Assembly: GCA_963729075.1 (NCBI GenBank)
Contig: CAVSMU010000010.1
Coordinates: 186,001-250,000 of the forward strand
Source of the DNA: WHSW01 sp963729075
Lineage (GTDB): Bacteria; Actinomycetota; Thermoleophilia; Solirubrobacterales; 70-9
DNA: 64,000 bases
Direction of reading: 5' to 3'
Made by a program: the position numbers and the translations under genes. The notes under the pieces were generated by a model. The model did no database searches. It was not told the origin of the DNA and was given only the letters and a program-made list of their open reading frames with translations. Shown here piece by piece: positions 26,397 through 35,214 of this stretch. Numbering within the stretch: the stretch's first letter is position 1; every line of letters starts with the position of its first letter.

Positions 26397-28826
26397 ATGG
26401 ATGCCGGATCCGAACACGAACCCGTGAACTCCAACGGCGGCGGTCGGCGGCGCCGCCGGCGACGTCCCCGGCTGCCCAAGCCGCCTGGTCCCCCCGAACA
26501 ACCCGAGCGCCGCGAGAAGCCCCGGATGCGAAAGCTCCGCTTCGCCGTCGTCCTGCTGGGCCTCGCCGGGCTCGCGTTCGTCTCCTGGATCTTCGGGATC
26601 ATGATGGCCGTCGCCCAGGACCTGCCCTCGCTCGAGAGCCGCGAGCAGTACAAGCGGGCCGAGAACTCGGTGGTCTATGACGTCCGCGGCCAGCGCCTCG
26701 CCACTCTGACCAACAACCAGGGCCGCATCCTGCTCACCTCGGAGGAGATTTCGCCGGCCATCAAGGAGGCTGTGGTCGCGATCGAGGACCAGCGCTTCTA
26801 CGACCATCGCGGCGTCGATTTCGAGGGGATCGGCCGGGCGCTCTATCAAGACATCCTCTCCGGGTCGACCCAGCAGGGCGCCTCGACCATCACGCAGCAG
26901 TTCGTCAAGAACGCACTCGCGGCGCAGGACAGCCGCACGATCCTGCAGAAGTTCCGCGAGGCGGCGATCGCATACCACCTCGAGCGGCAGTGGTCGAAGG
27001 ACAAGATCCTCACCGAGTACCTCAACGAGATCTATTTCGGCGAGGGCGCGACCGGGATCGAGGCGGCAGCGCGCACCTACTTCGGCTCGGCGCATCCCGG
27101 CTGCGGCCAGGGCGACGCCGAGCCCTGTGCCTCGCAGCTCCTGCCGTGGGAGGCCGCGCTCCTGGCCGGGATGATCTCCTCGCCGAGCGCCTACTCCCCG
27201 CGAGCCAACCCCGGGGCGGCTCTGGAGCGGCGCAACCTCGTGCTCCAGCGGATGACCGAGGAGGGCTATCTGACCGACGAGGAGTACGAGAAGTACGCGG
27301 CGCTCGAGCTTCCCGGCGAGGACGACATCGCGCCGCCGCAGGAGAACTCGCTCGCGCCGTACTTCACCTCGTGGCTGCGACAGCAGCTCGTCGATCGCTA
27401 CGGCGCCGGCGAGGCCTTCGGCGGCGGCCTCGAGATCACGTCGACCCTCGACCTCGAGCTCCAGAACGAGGTCCAGTCGATCGTCGCGGGCCGGCTCGCC
27501 GGCATCGAGCCGACGGCGTCCGTCGTTGTGCTCGACAACGACACCGCCGCGGTGCGCGCGATGGTCGGCGGGCCGAACTTCCAGGAGGCACCCTTCAACC
27601 TCGCCACCAACGGCCACCGCCAGCCCGGCTCGGCGTTCAAGCCGTTCACGCTGATCACCGCCCTCGAACAGGGCCACTCGACCGCGGAGGTCTACGCCTC
27701 GGCCCCGCAGGAGATCCCGTTCCGGGCGCGATTCGAGAACAAGAAGGGCAAGACGGAAATGGCAAACGAGCTGTTCGAGGTGAACAACTACGAGGACTCC
27801 TACCTCGGCTCGGCCGACCTCGCAACCGCGACGACCTACTCCGACAACTCCATCTACGCGCAGCTGGGTACCGCCGTAGGGCCCGACAACGTCGCCGCGA
27901 CCGCCGAGAAGATGGGGATCGAGACCGACCTCTCGACCGACACCGAATACTCGATCGCCGAACGCGACTTCGAGCCCTACAACCCCGCATTGATCCTCGG
28001 CGGGCTCGAGGTGGGCGTCACGCCCCTCGAGATGGCGCACGCGTACAACACCCTGGCGGCCGACGGCATGCGGCTCTCCGGCACGATGGCCGCGAACTCC
28101 GGCGGGCCGCTGGGGATCGTCAAGGTCGAAAAGTGTGAGGACGAGGACTTCACCGGGCCGATCACCGAGTGCAGCGATCGGGAGCTGGTCGAGGACAACA
28201 CCGGCGCCAGCGGCGAGAACGAGGTCGTCGCCAAGCAGGTGGTCGACCCGGCGGTCGCCGGGACGGCCAAGGACGTGCTGTCGACCGTGGTCGAGTCCGG
28301 CACCGGCGAGAACGCGGCCACCGGTGAGCCGACCTGGGGCAAGACGGGAACCACCGACGACAACGGCGACGCCTGGTTCTGCGGGGCAACCGAGGAGATC
28401 ACCGCCTGCGTCTGGGTCGGCCACGCCGACACGGTGACGCCGATGGAGACCGAGTTCGCCGGGGCCCCCGTCGACGGCGGCACCTTCCCCGCGCTGATCT
28501 TTGCCGACGTCGTCAACGCCTACCAGAGCCTCGAGGCCGCGCGCGGCGACGAGGAGCAGGACGAGGACGAGGAGCCGGACGCGACCGAGGCCGACGTTGC
28601 CGCCGCGCCGGCCGAGACCGCGGCGCCCCCGGTCGAGGCCGCCGAGGCCGGGACAGTCGAGGCCGCGCCGGCAGAGGAGGCGGCCGCACCCGAGGCGCCC
28701 GCCGCCCCCGAGGCGCCCGCCGCACCCGAGGCGCCCGCCGAACCCGCCGAACCCGCCGGCGACGCCGGCGGAGGCGCGACGGGCGGCGCGCCCGCACCCA
28801 CCGGCGGCGGCATCGCGCCCGGCTGA
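26397..28826 (+). CDS. Class A penicillin-binding protein (transglycosylase/transpeptidase)
   Basis: 809-residue bifunctional cell-wall enzyme. A basic cytoplasmic tail (Arg run at 17-23) precedes one membrane segment at about 48-73. The GT51 glycosyltransferase domain has catalytic Glu130 in EDQRFYDHRG and QGASTITQQ near 160. The transpeptidase domain has SAFK (Ser412), SDN (482-484) and KTGTT (649-653). The last 90 residues are an acidic stretch followed by Ala/Pro/Glu repeats (APEAPA units) and a Gly-rich end, probably a cell-wall-spanning or disordered tail. 168 bp separate it from tyrS. Confidence 0.94.
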   Translation: MDAGSEHEPVNSNGGGRRRRRRRPRLPKPPGPPEQPERREKPRMRKLRFAVVLLGLAGLAFVSWIFGIMMAVAQDLPSLESREQYKRAENSVVYDVRGQRLATLTNNQGRILLTSEEISPAIKEAVVAIEDQRFYDHRGVDFEGIGRALYQDILSGSTQQGASTITQQFVKNALAAQDSRTILQKFREAAIAYHLERQWSKDKILTEYLNEIYFGEGATGIEAAARTYFGSAHPGCGQGDAEPCASQLLPWEAALLAGMISSPSAYSPRANPGAALERRNLVLQRMTEEGYLTDEEYEKYAALELPGEDDIAPPQENSLAPYFTSWLRQQLVDRYGAGEAFGGGLEITSTLDLELQNEVQSIVAGRLAGIEPTASVVVLDNDTAAVRAMVGGPNFQEAPFNLATNGHRQPGSAFKPFTLITALEQGHSTAEVYASAPQEIPFRARFENKKGKTEMANELFEVNNYEDSYLGSADLATATTYSDNSIYAQLGTAVGPDNVAATAEKMGIETDLSTDTEYSIAERDFEPYNPALILGGLEVGVTPLEMAHAYNTLAADGMRLSGTMAANSGGPLGIVKVEKCEDEDFTGPITECSDRELVEDNTGASGENEVVAKQVVDPAVAGTAKDVLSTVVESGTGENAATGEPTWGKTGTTDDNGDAWFCGATEEITACVWVGHADTVTPMETEFAGAPVDGGTFPALIFADVVNAYQSLEAARGDEEQDEDEEPDATEADVAAAPAETAAPPVEAAEAGTVEAAPAEEAAAPEAPAAPEAPAAPEAPAEPAEPAGDAGGGATGGAPAPTGGGIAPG

Positions 28827-28842
28827 CGCCGGCGCACCCGCC

Positions 28843-29424
28843 CTAGGCCGCGAGGACCTCGGGCCGCGAGAGATACGCGCTGCCCGCCGCGCAGAAGCGC
28901 CAGGGCAGCTCTCTCGCGCGGCTGATCCCGATCCTCGGGCCGCGCGACACCTCGACCGACCGCCAGGAGCCCGCGGGCGGCCGCAGCTCGAATGGCGGCG
29001 CCGTGATCGAGGCGCCGTTGTGCCCCAGCCCGATCCCGAGTGCCTCGGTGAGCTTGCCCGGGCCCGAGCAGAGCTCGCACCGGTCGGCGCGCCCGCGCCG
29101 GCGCGCCATCGCCTCGACCCCGCCCGTCGGCTCGAGCGCGCGGATCAGCACCGCCGCCGCGCTGCCGGCCGGCTCGCAGACGAAGTTGAGCAGGCTGTGG
29201 ATCCCGTAGGACAGGTACACATACGCCCGTCCCGGGGGGCCGAACAGGGTCGAGGTGCGAGGGGTGAGCCCGACGTAGGCGTGACACGCCGGGTCGTCGC
29301 GCTCGTAGCTCTCGGTCTCGACGATGACGCCGCCGGCACCGCGGAAGCGAAGCTCGCAGCCGATCAGCGCCGGCGCCACCTCCTGCACCGAGCGCTCGAA
29401 GAAGGACTCGCCGAGGACGCTCAC
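28843..29424 (-). CDS. mpg: 3-methyladenine DNA glycosylase (AAG/MPG family)
   Basis: 193 residues removing alkylated purines from DNA. Family landmarks: VAPALIGCELRF, the catalytic Glu in VETESYE (about 37), DPACHAYVGLTPRTSTLFGPPGRAYVYLSYGIH, and GPGKLTEALGI. The GTG start overlaps the argH stop (GTGA), so the two are co-translated even though functionally unrelated. Its 3' end converges on the penicillin-binding protein gene, 14 bp apart. Confidence 0.92.
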   Translation of the reverse strand: MSVLGESFFERSVQEVAPALIGCELRFRGAGGVIVETESYERDDPACHAYVGLTPRTSTLFGPPGRAYVYLSYGIHSLLNFVCEPAGSAAAVLIRALEPTGGVEAMARRRGRADRCELCSGPGKLTEALGIGLGHNGASITAPPFELRPPAGSWRSVEVSRGPRIGISRARELPWRFCAAGSAYLSRPEVLAA

Positions 29425-30800
29425 GGGCCCGCGTCGCCGAGGGAGTCGAGTGTCGTCCGCGCCGCGGCGAGCTGCGCCGCGAGCGGGCCCGAGCCGGTGC
29501 CGCCCGCGGATCGCTTCGAGTCCAGCCAGGCGCCGTCGCGCAGCACCGCGTAGTACTCGTCGTCGAGCAGCTCGGAGTGGCGGGCAAGCTCCGCGGGCTC
29601 GAGGGCGGACAGCGGCACACCGCGTTCGAGCGCCGCGCGGACCAGGCCTCCGACGACCGCGTGCGCCTCGCGAAACGGCATCCCCCGGCGCACCAGCAGG
29701 TCCGCCACGTCCGTGGCGGCGACCATCTCGTCGGCCGCGGCCGCCGCGAGCCGCTCGCGGTCGAAGCGCAGGCCGGCCAGCATCCGATCCGTCGCCTCGA
29801 GGCAGAGCTCGATCGTGTCGACCGCGTCGAACAGTGCCTCCTTGTCCTCCTGAAGGTCCTTGGAATAGGCGAGCGGGAGGGCGTGCATGACGCCCAGAAG
29901 CCTGGTCAGCGCCGCGGTCACCCGCGGTGCCTTGGCGCGCAGCAGCTCCGCGGCGTCCGGGTTCTTCTTCTGCGGCATGATGCTCGAGCCCGAGGCGAAG
30001 TCGTCGGCCGGCTCGCAGAACCCGAACTCCTGGCTCGACCAGATCACGACCTCGGCCCCGAGCCTTGACAGGTGGGTCGCGCACGCGGCGGCCGCGTAGA
30101 GGTAGTCGAGGACGAAGTCGCGGTTCGAGACCGCGTCGATCGAGTTCGGCGTCGGCGACGCGAACCCGAGCTCGCGGGCGGTCGCCTCGCGGTCGAGCTC
30201 CCAGTTGACGCCCGCGAGGGCGCCCGAGCCGAGCGGCATCTCGCCGGCCCCGGCGCGGGCGATCGAGAATCGCAGCGCGTCCCGGGAGAGCATCCAGAAG
30301 TAGGCGAGCAGGTGGTGACCGAGGTAGACCGGCTGGGCGCGCTGCAGATGCGTGTAGCCGGGCATCGGCCAGTCGGCGTGTGCCTCCGCGAGCGCGAGCA
30401 CGCGCGCCATGAGCGCCCGCGTCAGCGACCGCGCGCGCTCGCAGCGCCCCTGGACGAACAGGGCGAGGTCGGTGGCGACCTGATCGTTGCGGGAGCGGCC
30501 CGTATGCAGCTTGCCGCCAACCGTGCCGACGATCTCGGTCAGCCGGCGCTCGACCGCCATGTGGATGTCCTCGTCGTCGGCGCGGAACTCGAAGTCGCCC
30601 GCCTCGAGCTCGGCCGCGACCGCGTGGAGGCCGTCGAGCAGGGCCGAGCGCTCCGCGTCGTCGATGACACCGGCGCGGTGCAGCCCGGCTACGTGCGCGC
30701 GGGAGCCCGCCACGTCCTCGGGCCAGAGCCTGCGGTCGTAGGCGAGCGACGCGTTCAGGCGCGTAAACAGCGGATCGGGCGGTCGCTCGAAGCGTCCCAT
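29421..30800 (-). CDS. argH: Argininosuccinate lyase
   Basis: Last step of arginine synthesis: argininosuccinate to arginine and fumarate. 459 residues of the fumarase/aspartase superfamily, with HTGRSRNDQVATD near 105, TPGYTHLQRAQP-like MPGYTHLQRAQPV near 150, and the signature GSSIMPQKKNPD near 275 carrying the catalytic Ser. No other arg genes are in the window. ATG start 36 bp from the divergent SDR gene. Confidence 0.96.
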   Translation of the reverse strand: MGRFERPPDPLFTRLNASLAYDRRLWPEDVAGSRAHVAGLHRAGVIDDAERSALLDGLHAVAAELEAGDFEFRADDEDIHMAVERRLTEIVGTVGGKLHTGRSRNDQVATDLALFVQGRCERARSLTRALMARVLALAEAHADWPMPGYTHLQRAQPVYLGHHLLAYFWMLSRDALRFSIARAGAGEMPLGSGALAGVNWELDREATARELGFASPTPNSIDAVSNRDFVLDYLYAAAACATHLSRLGAEVVIWSSQEFGFCEPADDFASGSSIMPQKKNPDAAELLRAKAPRVTAALTRLLGVMHALPLAYSKDLQEDKEALFDAVDTIELCLEATDRMLAGLRFDRERLAAAAADEMVAATDVADLLVRRGMPFREAHAVVGGLVRAALERGVPLSALEPAELARHSELLDDEYYAVLRDGAWLDSKRSAGGTGSGPLAAQLAAARTTLDSLGDAGP

Positions 30801-30835
30801 TGCGGGCTGACTATAGGGTCAGCGCCAGAGCGCTC

Positions 30836-31813
30836 ATGCGGTTCTTGGTCACCGGCGCAACCGGAAAGGTCGGCAACGCGGTGGCGCGAAAGCTGGCCGA
30901 ACGCGGCGACGATGTGGTCGCCCTCGTCCGCGACGCGGCCAGTGCACGCGAGCTGCTGCCACCCGGGATCGAGCTGGCCGTCGGCGACGTCACGGACCCA
31001 CGGTCCCTCGCCCGCGCCGCGCACGGTATCGACGGGGCCTTCAACTGCATGGGAATCTTCGAGCAATGGATGCCCGACCCGGGCATCTTCGAGCGCGTCA
31101 ACGCCGAGGGCGCCCGCAACGTGGTTGTGGCTGCACGCGAGGCCGGCGCTCGGCGGGTGGTGCACACGTCGACCTTCGACGTCTTCGAGGCGGAGCACGG
31201 CGGCACGGTGCGCGAGGACCGCATTGCCCACGGTCCGAAGGGCACCCCCTACGAGCGCTCGAAACAGCGCGCCGAGGAGCTCGTGCTCGCGGAGGCGGAT
31301 CGCGGGATCGAGGTCGTGATCTGCAACCCGTCCGGCGTCCTCGGCCCGGGCCCGTGGGCGGCGACCGGGGTCGACGGCTTCCTGCGCGACGCGGTCCGCC
31401 GGCGCCTCCCGGCCCTTCCCCCGGGCGGGATGACGCTCGTGTTCACCGAGGACGTCGCCGCCGGGCACCTGGCGGCGTTCGAGCGCGGCGCGGTCGGAGA
31501 GCGTTACATCCTCGCGGATGGGTTCGCGCGACCGCGAGAGATCGCGGCTGAGGCGGTCGACGCCGCGGGCCGGGGCTGGGTACCCCCGACGATGCCCGCT
31601 GCCCTGGCCTCGGGACTCGCCCGGGCCGGTGAGGCGATCGCCCGGGTGATCCGGCGCCCGCCCCTGCTCGCGGTCGGCCAGCTTCACTTCCTGCGCTGGG
31701 AGGCGCGAGCGGACAGCTCGAAGGCTCGCGAGGAGCTCGGGATCGACTTCACTCCCTGGCCCGCCGCGGTGCGGCGCACGGTCGAGTGGATGCGCGAGAC
31801 CGGCCGGATCTGA
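30836..31813 (+). CDS. NAD-dependent epimerase/dehydratase family protein
   Basis: 325-residue extended short-chain dehydrogenase. N-terminal Rossmann motif TGATGKVG at 6-13, acidic turn VGDVTD, catalytic region HTSTFDVF with YERSK (Tyr and Lys of the active site, about 142-146), then a substrate domain. Dihydroflavonol-reductase-like proteins have this layout; the substrate is unknown. ATG 30836 is chosen because the Rossmann motif begins there; only 35 bp separate it from argH. Confidence 0.8.
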   Translation: MRFLVTGATGKVGNAVARKLAERGDDVVALVRDAASARELLPPGIELAVGDVTDPRSLARAAHGIDGAFNCMGIFEQWMPDPGIFERVNAEGARNVVVAAREAGARRVVHTSTFDVFEAEHGGTVREDRIAHGPKGTPYERSKQRAEELVLAEADRGIEVVICNPSGVLGPGPWAATGVDGFLRDAVRRRLPALPPGGMTLVFTEDVAAGHLAAFERGAVGERYILADGFARPREIAAEAVDAAGRGWVPPTMPAALASGLARAGEAIARVIRRPPLLAVGQLHFLRWEARADSSKAREELGIDFTPWPAAVRRTVEWMRETGRI

Positions 31814-31897
31814 GGCGAGCCGACCGCGGGCCGCTTCGCTGGCAGCTCATCGAACCGGAGGTCGGCGCCGCGGAGCGGGTACTGGGACGGGGGACGC

Positions 31898-32257
31898 ATG
31901 ATCCTGCGCACCTCTCTTCGCCCCGAGCTCGACATCGAGCTGGTCGCCTTCCACGGGGAGCTCGACGCCGCGTCGGCGCCGGACCTCCGGGCGCGGCTCG
32001 GCGAGGTGGTCGAGATGCCGCGCGGGGCCCTGCTGATCGACCTGTGCGACTGCACGTTCATCGACTCGCTCGGCGTCGCGGCGGTCGTGCGGGCCGCGAA
32101 GGGGATGCACGAGCGGGATCGGTCGCTGGCCGTCGCGACCTCCAACCCGCAGATCCGCCGTGTGCTGTCGCTCACCGGCGCCGACGAGCTCCTGGACGTG
32201 CACTGGTCGCGGGAGGACGCGGTCGATCGACTCGCGGAACAGCTCGGCGGGCCGTGA
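31898..32257 (+). CDS. STAS-domain protein (anti-sigma factor antagonist type)
   Basis: 119 residues consisting of one STAS domain. The conserved region LIDLCDCTFIDSLGVAAVVRAAK contains the Ser (about 57) that is phosphorylated by anti-sigma kinases in SpoIIAA/RsbV relatives. It would act in a partner-switching stress or sigma-factor circuit, but no kinase or phosphatase gene is adjacent. A GGGGGACG lies before the ATG. Confidence 0.88.
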   Translation: MILRTSLRPELDIELVAFHGELDAASAPDLRARLGEVVEMPRGALLIDLCDCTFIDSLGVAAVVRAAKGMHERDRSLAVATSNPQIRRVLSLTGADELLDVHWSREDAVDRLAEQLGGP

Positions 32258-32269
32258 CCGTCGGCCCGC

Positions 32270-33436
32270 TCAGGTCCAGTTGCCGCGTAGCGCCTCGGCG
32301 ATCGCCTCGCAGACGCGGTCGATCTGCGACTCCGTGATCGCGGGAAAGAACGGGAGCGCCAGCAACCGGGAAGACGCGTCCTCGGCGACCGGGAACTGGC
32401 CCTCGCGATAACCGAACCGCTCGCGAATGTGCGGCATCAGGTGGATCGATGGCATATAGGCCTTGGCCTCCACCCCGCGCTGGGCGAGGTCGGCGACGAC
32501 GGCGTCGCGATCCGCTCCGGCGGGCAGACGGACGGCGTAGACGAACCAGCTCCGCCGTTCGGCGTCGCGATCCGCGCACGGCAGCAGCAGTCCCGCCGGA
32601 TCGCCCTCACCTGCCGGCGCCCCGTAGTCGAGCGCCGTGAGGCGCTCGCGGTAGAGCTGCGCCGCCCGGCCTCGTGCGGCGAGCATCTCGTCGAGGCGCT
32701 CGAGCTGCGCAATTCCGAGCGCGGCCTGGACCTCGGTCAGCCGGTAGTTGAAGCCGATCCGCTCGTGGTCGACCCAGCTCATGTTCGGGGCGCGCCCCTG
32801 GTTGCGCTCGCTGCGCACCCGCTTCGCCACGTCGGGGTCGGCGGTTGTCAGCATCCCGCCCTCGCCCGTCGTCAGCTGCTTGTTCGCATAGAAGGCGAAG
32901 GTCGCCGGGTGCCCCCGGGCGCCGACCTCGACGCCGTCCGCGTCGGTGGCGCCGAGTGCCTCGCACGCGTCCTCGAGCAGCCCGAGATCACCCTCGGCGG
33001 CGATCTTCTCGATCGCCGGGAGCGCGGCCGGGTAGCCCAGGATGTCCACCGGGAGGATGCCGGCGGTCCGCTCGGAGATCGCCTCCCAGGCGTCGCCGGG
33101 GACGAGGTTCAGGGTCACCGGATCGACGTCGCAGAAGACCGGCTCGACGTCCTCGTAGAGCAGGCAGTTCGCGGAGGCGACGAAGCTGAACGGCGAGGTG
33201 ACGACCTCGTCGCCGGAGCCCCAGCCCACCGCTCGAACCCCGAGGTGAAGCGCGGCGGTGCCCGACGAGACGCCGACGGCGTGCGCGACGCCGATCCGCT
33301 CCGCGAACAGCCGCTCGAAGCGCTCGAGCATCGGCCCGAGCGACAGGCGCCCGGATCGCAGTACCTCGAGCACGAGCTCGGACTCCCGCTCGCCGAGCTG
33401 GGGTCGCGCGAGCGGGATCGGGTCGGGAGCGTTCAA
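32270..33436 (-). CDS. DegT/DnrJ/EryC1/StrS family aminotransferase
   Basis: 388-residue PLP-dependent sugar aminotransferase-type protein. Landmarks: IPLARPQLGERE at the N-terminus, SSGTAALHLGVRA, SFVASANCLLYEDVEPVFCDVD, LEDACEALG and the PLP lysine in FYANKQLTTGEGG near 180. Members make amino sugars for lipopolysaccharide, glycans or antibiotics. The TTG start overlaps the cimA stop (TTGA), so it is coupled to citramalate synthase, an unusual pairing with no obvious pathway link. No nucleotide-sugar genes are nearby. Confidence 0.88.
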   Translation of the reverse strand: MNAPDPIPLARPQLGERESELVLEVLRSGRLSLGPMLERFERLFAERIGVAHAVGVSSGTAALHLGVRAVGWGSGDEVVTSPFSFVASANCLLYEDVEPVFCDVDPVTLNLVPGDAWEAISERTAGILPVDILGYPAALPAIEKIAAEGDLGLLEDACEALGATDADGVEVGARGHPATFAFYANKQLTTGEGGMLTTADPDVAKRVRSERNQGRAPNMSWVDHERIGFNYRLTEVQAALGIAQLERLDEMLAARGRAAQLYRERLTALDYGAPAGEGDPAGLLLPCADRDAERRSWFVYAVRLPAGADRDAVVADLAQRGVEAKAYMPSIHLMPHIRERFGYREGQFPVAEDASSRLLALPFFPAITESQIDRVCEAIAEALRGNWT

Positions 33437-35091
33437 GCGCGATCCGCCACGGACCCGGCGGCGCCCCGGGTGGCCGCAGCGGGGCCGGGGCCCTGGGTCG
33501 GCGGCTCGTCTCGCGGCGGGGCCGCGGGCCGTCGGCTGGGCTGGAACGCGTACTCGAGCGAGTCGACCAGGGCCTCCCACGAGGCCTCGATGATGTTCTC
33601 GGAGACCCCGATGGAGCCCCACGACTCGTGGCCGTCGGAGGAGTCGAGCAGCACCCTGGTCACCGCCCCGGTGCCTTGGTCGGAGTCGAGGATCCGGACC
33701 TTGTAGTCGACGAGCTCGATGTCGGCCAGGTGCGGGTGCAGCTCGCCGATCGCGTCGCGTAGCGCCCGGTCGAGGGCGTTCACCGGCCCATTACCCTCCG
33801 CGGTGCGGACGTAGCGGCGCCCCTCGACCCAGATCTTGATCGTCGCCTCCGTCTCGACGTGCCCGTCGGCACGCTTCTCGGTGATCACTCGGAAGCTCTC
33901 GAGCCGGAACAGGGACTGGTACTCACCCGCCTCACGGCGCAGCAACAACTCGAACGAGGCGTCCGCCGCCTCGTAGTGATAGCCGCGGTGCTCGCGCTCC
34001 TTGATGCGCTCGACCGCGCGCTTGGCCGCGTCGGCATCCAGGTCGATCCCGGCGCCCTGCGCGCGCGAGAGCACCGAGCCCCGCCCTGAAAGCTCGGAGA
34101 TCAGCACGTCGCGACTGTTGCCGACGAGCTTGGGGTCGAGGTGCTCGAACGTTCGCGCGTCCGCCTGCACGCCGGCCACGTGCATGCCGCCCTTGTGCGC
34201 GAAGGCGTTGCGTCCGACGTACGGCTGATCGGGGTCGGGGACGGTGTTGGTGAGCTCGTCGACGAAGTGCGCGGTCTCGGTCAGCAGCCGCAACCGGTCG
34301 GCCGGCACGCAGTCGTAGCCGAGCTTCAGCTGTAACGCGGGCAGGATCGAGACCAGGTTCGCGTTCCCGCAACGCTCGCCGTAGCCGTTGATCGTTCCCT
34401 GGACCATTCGCGCGCCGGCCTCGACCGCAGCCAGCGAGTTCGCGACCCCGCACTCCGCGTCGTTGTGCGTGTGGATCCCGACCTCCGCCCGCTCACCCAG
34501 CTCGGCGACCACCGCGGCGGTCGCCTCGGCGACCTGCGTGGGCAGGGTCGAGCCGTTGGTGTCGCAGAGCGTCACGTTCTCGGCCCCGGCCGCGACCGCC
34601 GCCCGCAGGCACTCGAGGGCGTAGCCGCGATCCTCGCGCCAGGCGTCGAAGAAGTGCTCGGCGTCGTAGACCACCCGCTTGCCCTCGGCGCGGGCGAAGT
34701 TGACCGAGTCGACGATCATCGCCAGGTTCTCCTCGGGCGAGGTCCTGGTCACCTTGTCGAGGTGAAGCGCCCACGTCTTTCCCACCAGGGTCACGACCGG
34801 GGCCGCGCACGAGACCAGATCGCGCAACGCCGGGTCGTCCTCGGCGGCGAGCCCGCGGCGGCGAGTCATACCGAACGCGCAGACGAGCGTGCGCTCCAGC
34901 TCGACCTCGGCGAGCAGCCGGAAGACCTCGGCCTCCTTCGGGTTCGAGCTCGGAAAGCCGGCCTCGACGAAGCCGATCCCGAGCCGGTCCAGTGCCTTCA
35001 CGACGCGGACCTTCTCCGCGGCCGAGAGCGACATCCCCCCTCCCTGCATGCCGTCGCGGAGGGTGGTGTCATAGAGCTGTACGTCGGTCAT
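33433..35091 (-). CDS. cimA: (R)-citramalate synthase
   Basis: Condenses acetyl-CoA with pyruvate to citramalate, opening the threonine-independent route to 2-oxobutyrate and isoleucine. 552 residues: TIM-barrel HMGL-like domain starting QLYDTTLRDGMQGGG, metal site HTHND near 205 and GYGERCGNANL, and a C-terminal regulatory domain with the citramalate-synthase segment EREHRGYHYEAADASFELL and NGPVNALDRALRDAI. The GMQGGGMSLS N-terminus separates it from the canonical leuA at 41.7 kb. The last 25 residues are Pro/Ala-rich. It lies downstream of ilvE in the same direction (123 bp gap with nothing recognisable). Confidence 0.93.
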   Translation of the reverse strand: MTDVQLYDTTLRDGMQGGGMSLSAAEKVRVVKALDRLGIGFVEAGFPSSNPKEAEVFRLLAEVELERTLVCAFGMTRRRGLAAEDDPALRDLVSCAAPVVTLVGKTWALHLDKVTRTSPEENLAMIVDSVNFARAEGKRVVYDAEHFFDAWREDRGYALECLRAAVAAGAENVTLCDTNGSTLPTQVAEATAAVVAELGERAEVGIHTHNDAECGVANSLAAVEAGARMVQGTINGYGERCGNANLVSILPALQLKLGYDCVPADRLRLLTETAHFVDELTNTVPDPDQPYVGRNAFAHKGGMHVAGVQADARTFEHLDPKLVGNSRDVLISELSGRGSVLSRAQGAGIDLDADAAKRAVERIKEREHRGYHYEAADASFELLLRREAGEYQSLFRLESFRVITEKRADGHVETEATIKIWVEGRRYVRTAEGNGPVNALDRALRDAIGELHPHLADIELVDYKVRILDSDQGTGAVTRVLLDSSDGHESWGSIGVSENIIEASWEALVDSLEYAFQPSRRPAAPPRDEPPTQGPGPAAATRGAAGSVADRA

Positions 35092-35214
35092 TTGATGCCT
35101 CTCTGAGTCCGGGTTACGAGCGAGCGATGTGCGCGGGGCCTGCCGCGCTGGCCGCGGGCCGCTAGGCGGTCGCGGCGGCGCTAATTCGCTCGATGGTCCC
35201 GATCTGCGGCATCG

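Noticed and set aside
28513..28797. Arg/Pro-rich frames opposite the end of the penicillin-binding protein gene
   Set aside because: They are antisense to the Ala/Pro/Glu repeats and have no start signals or family features.
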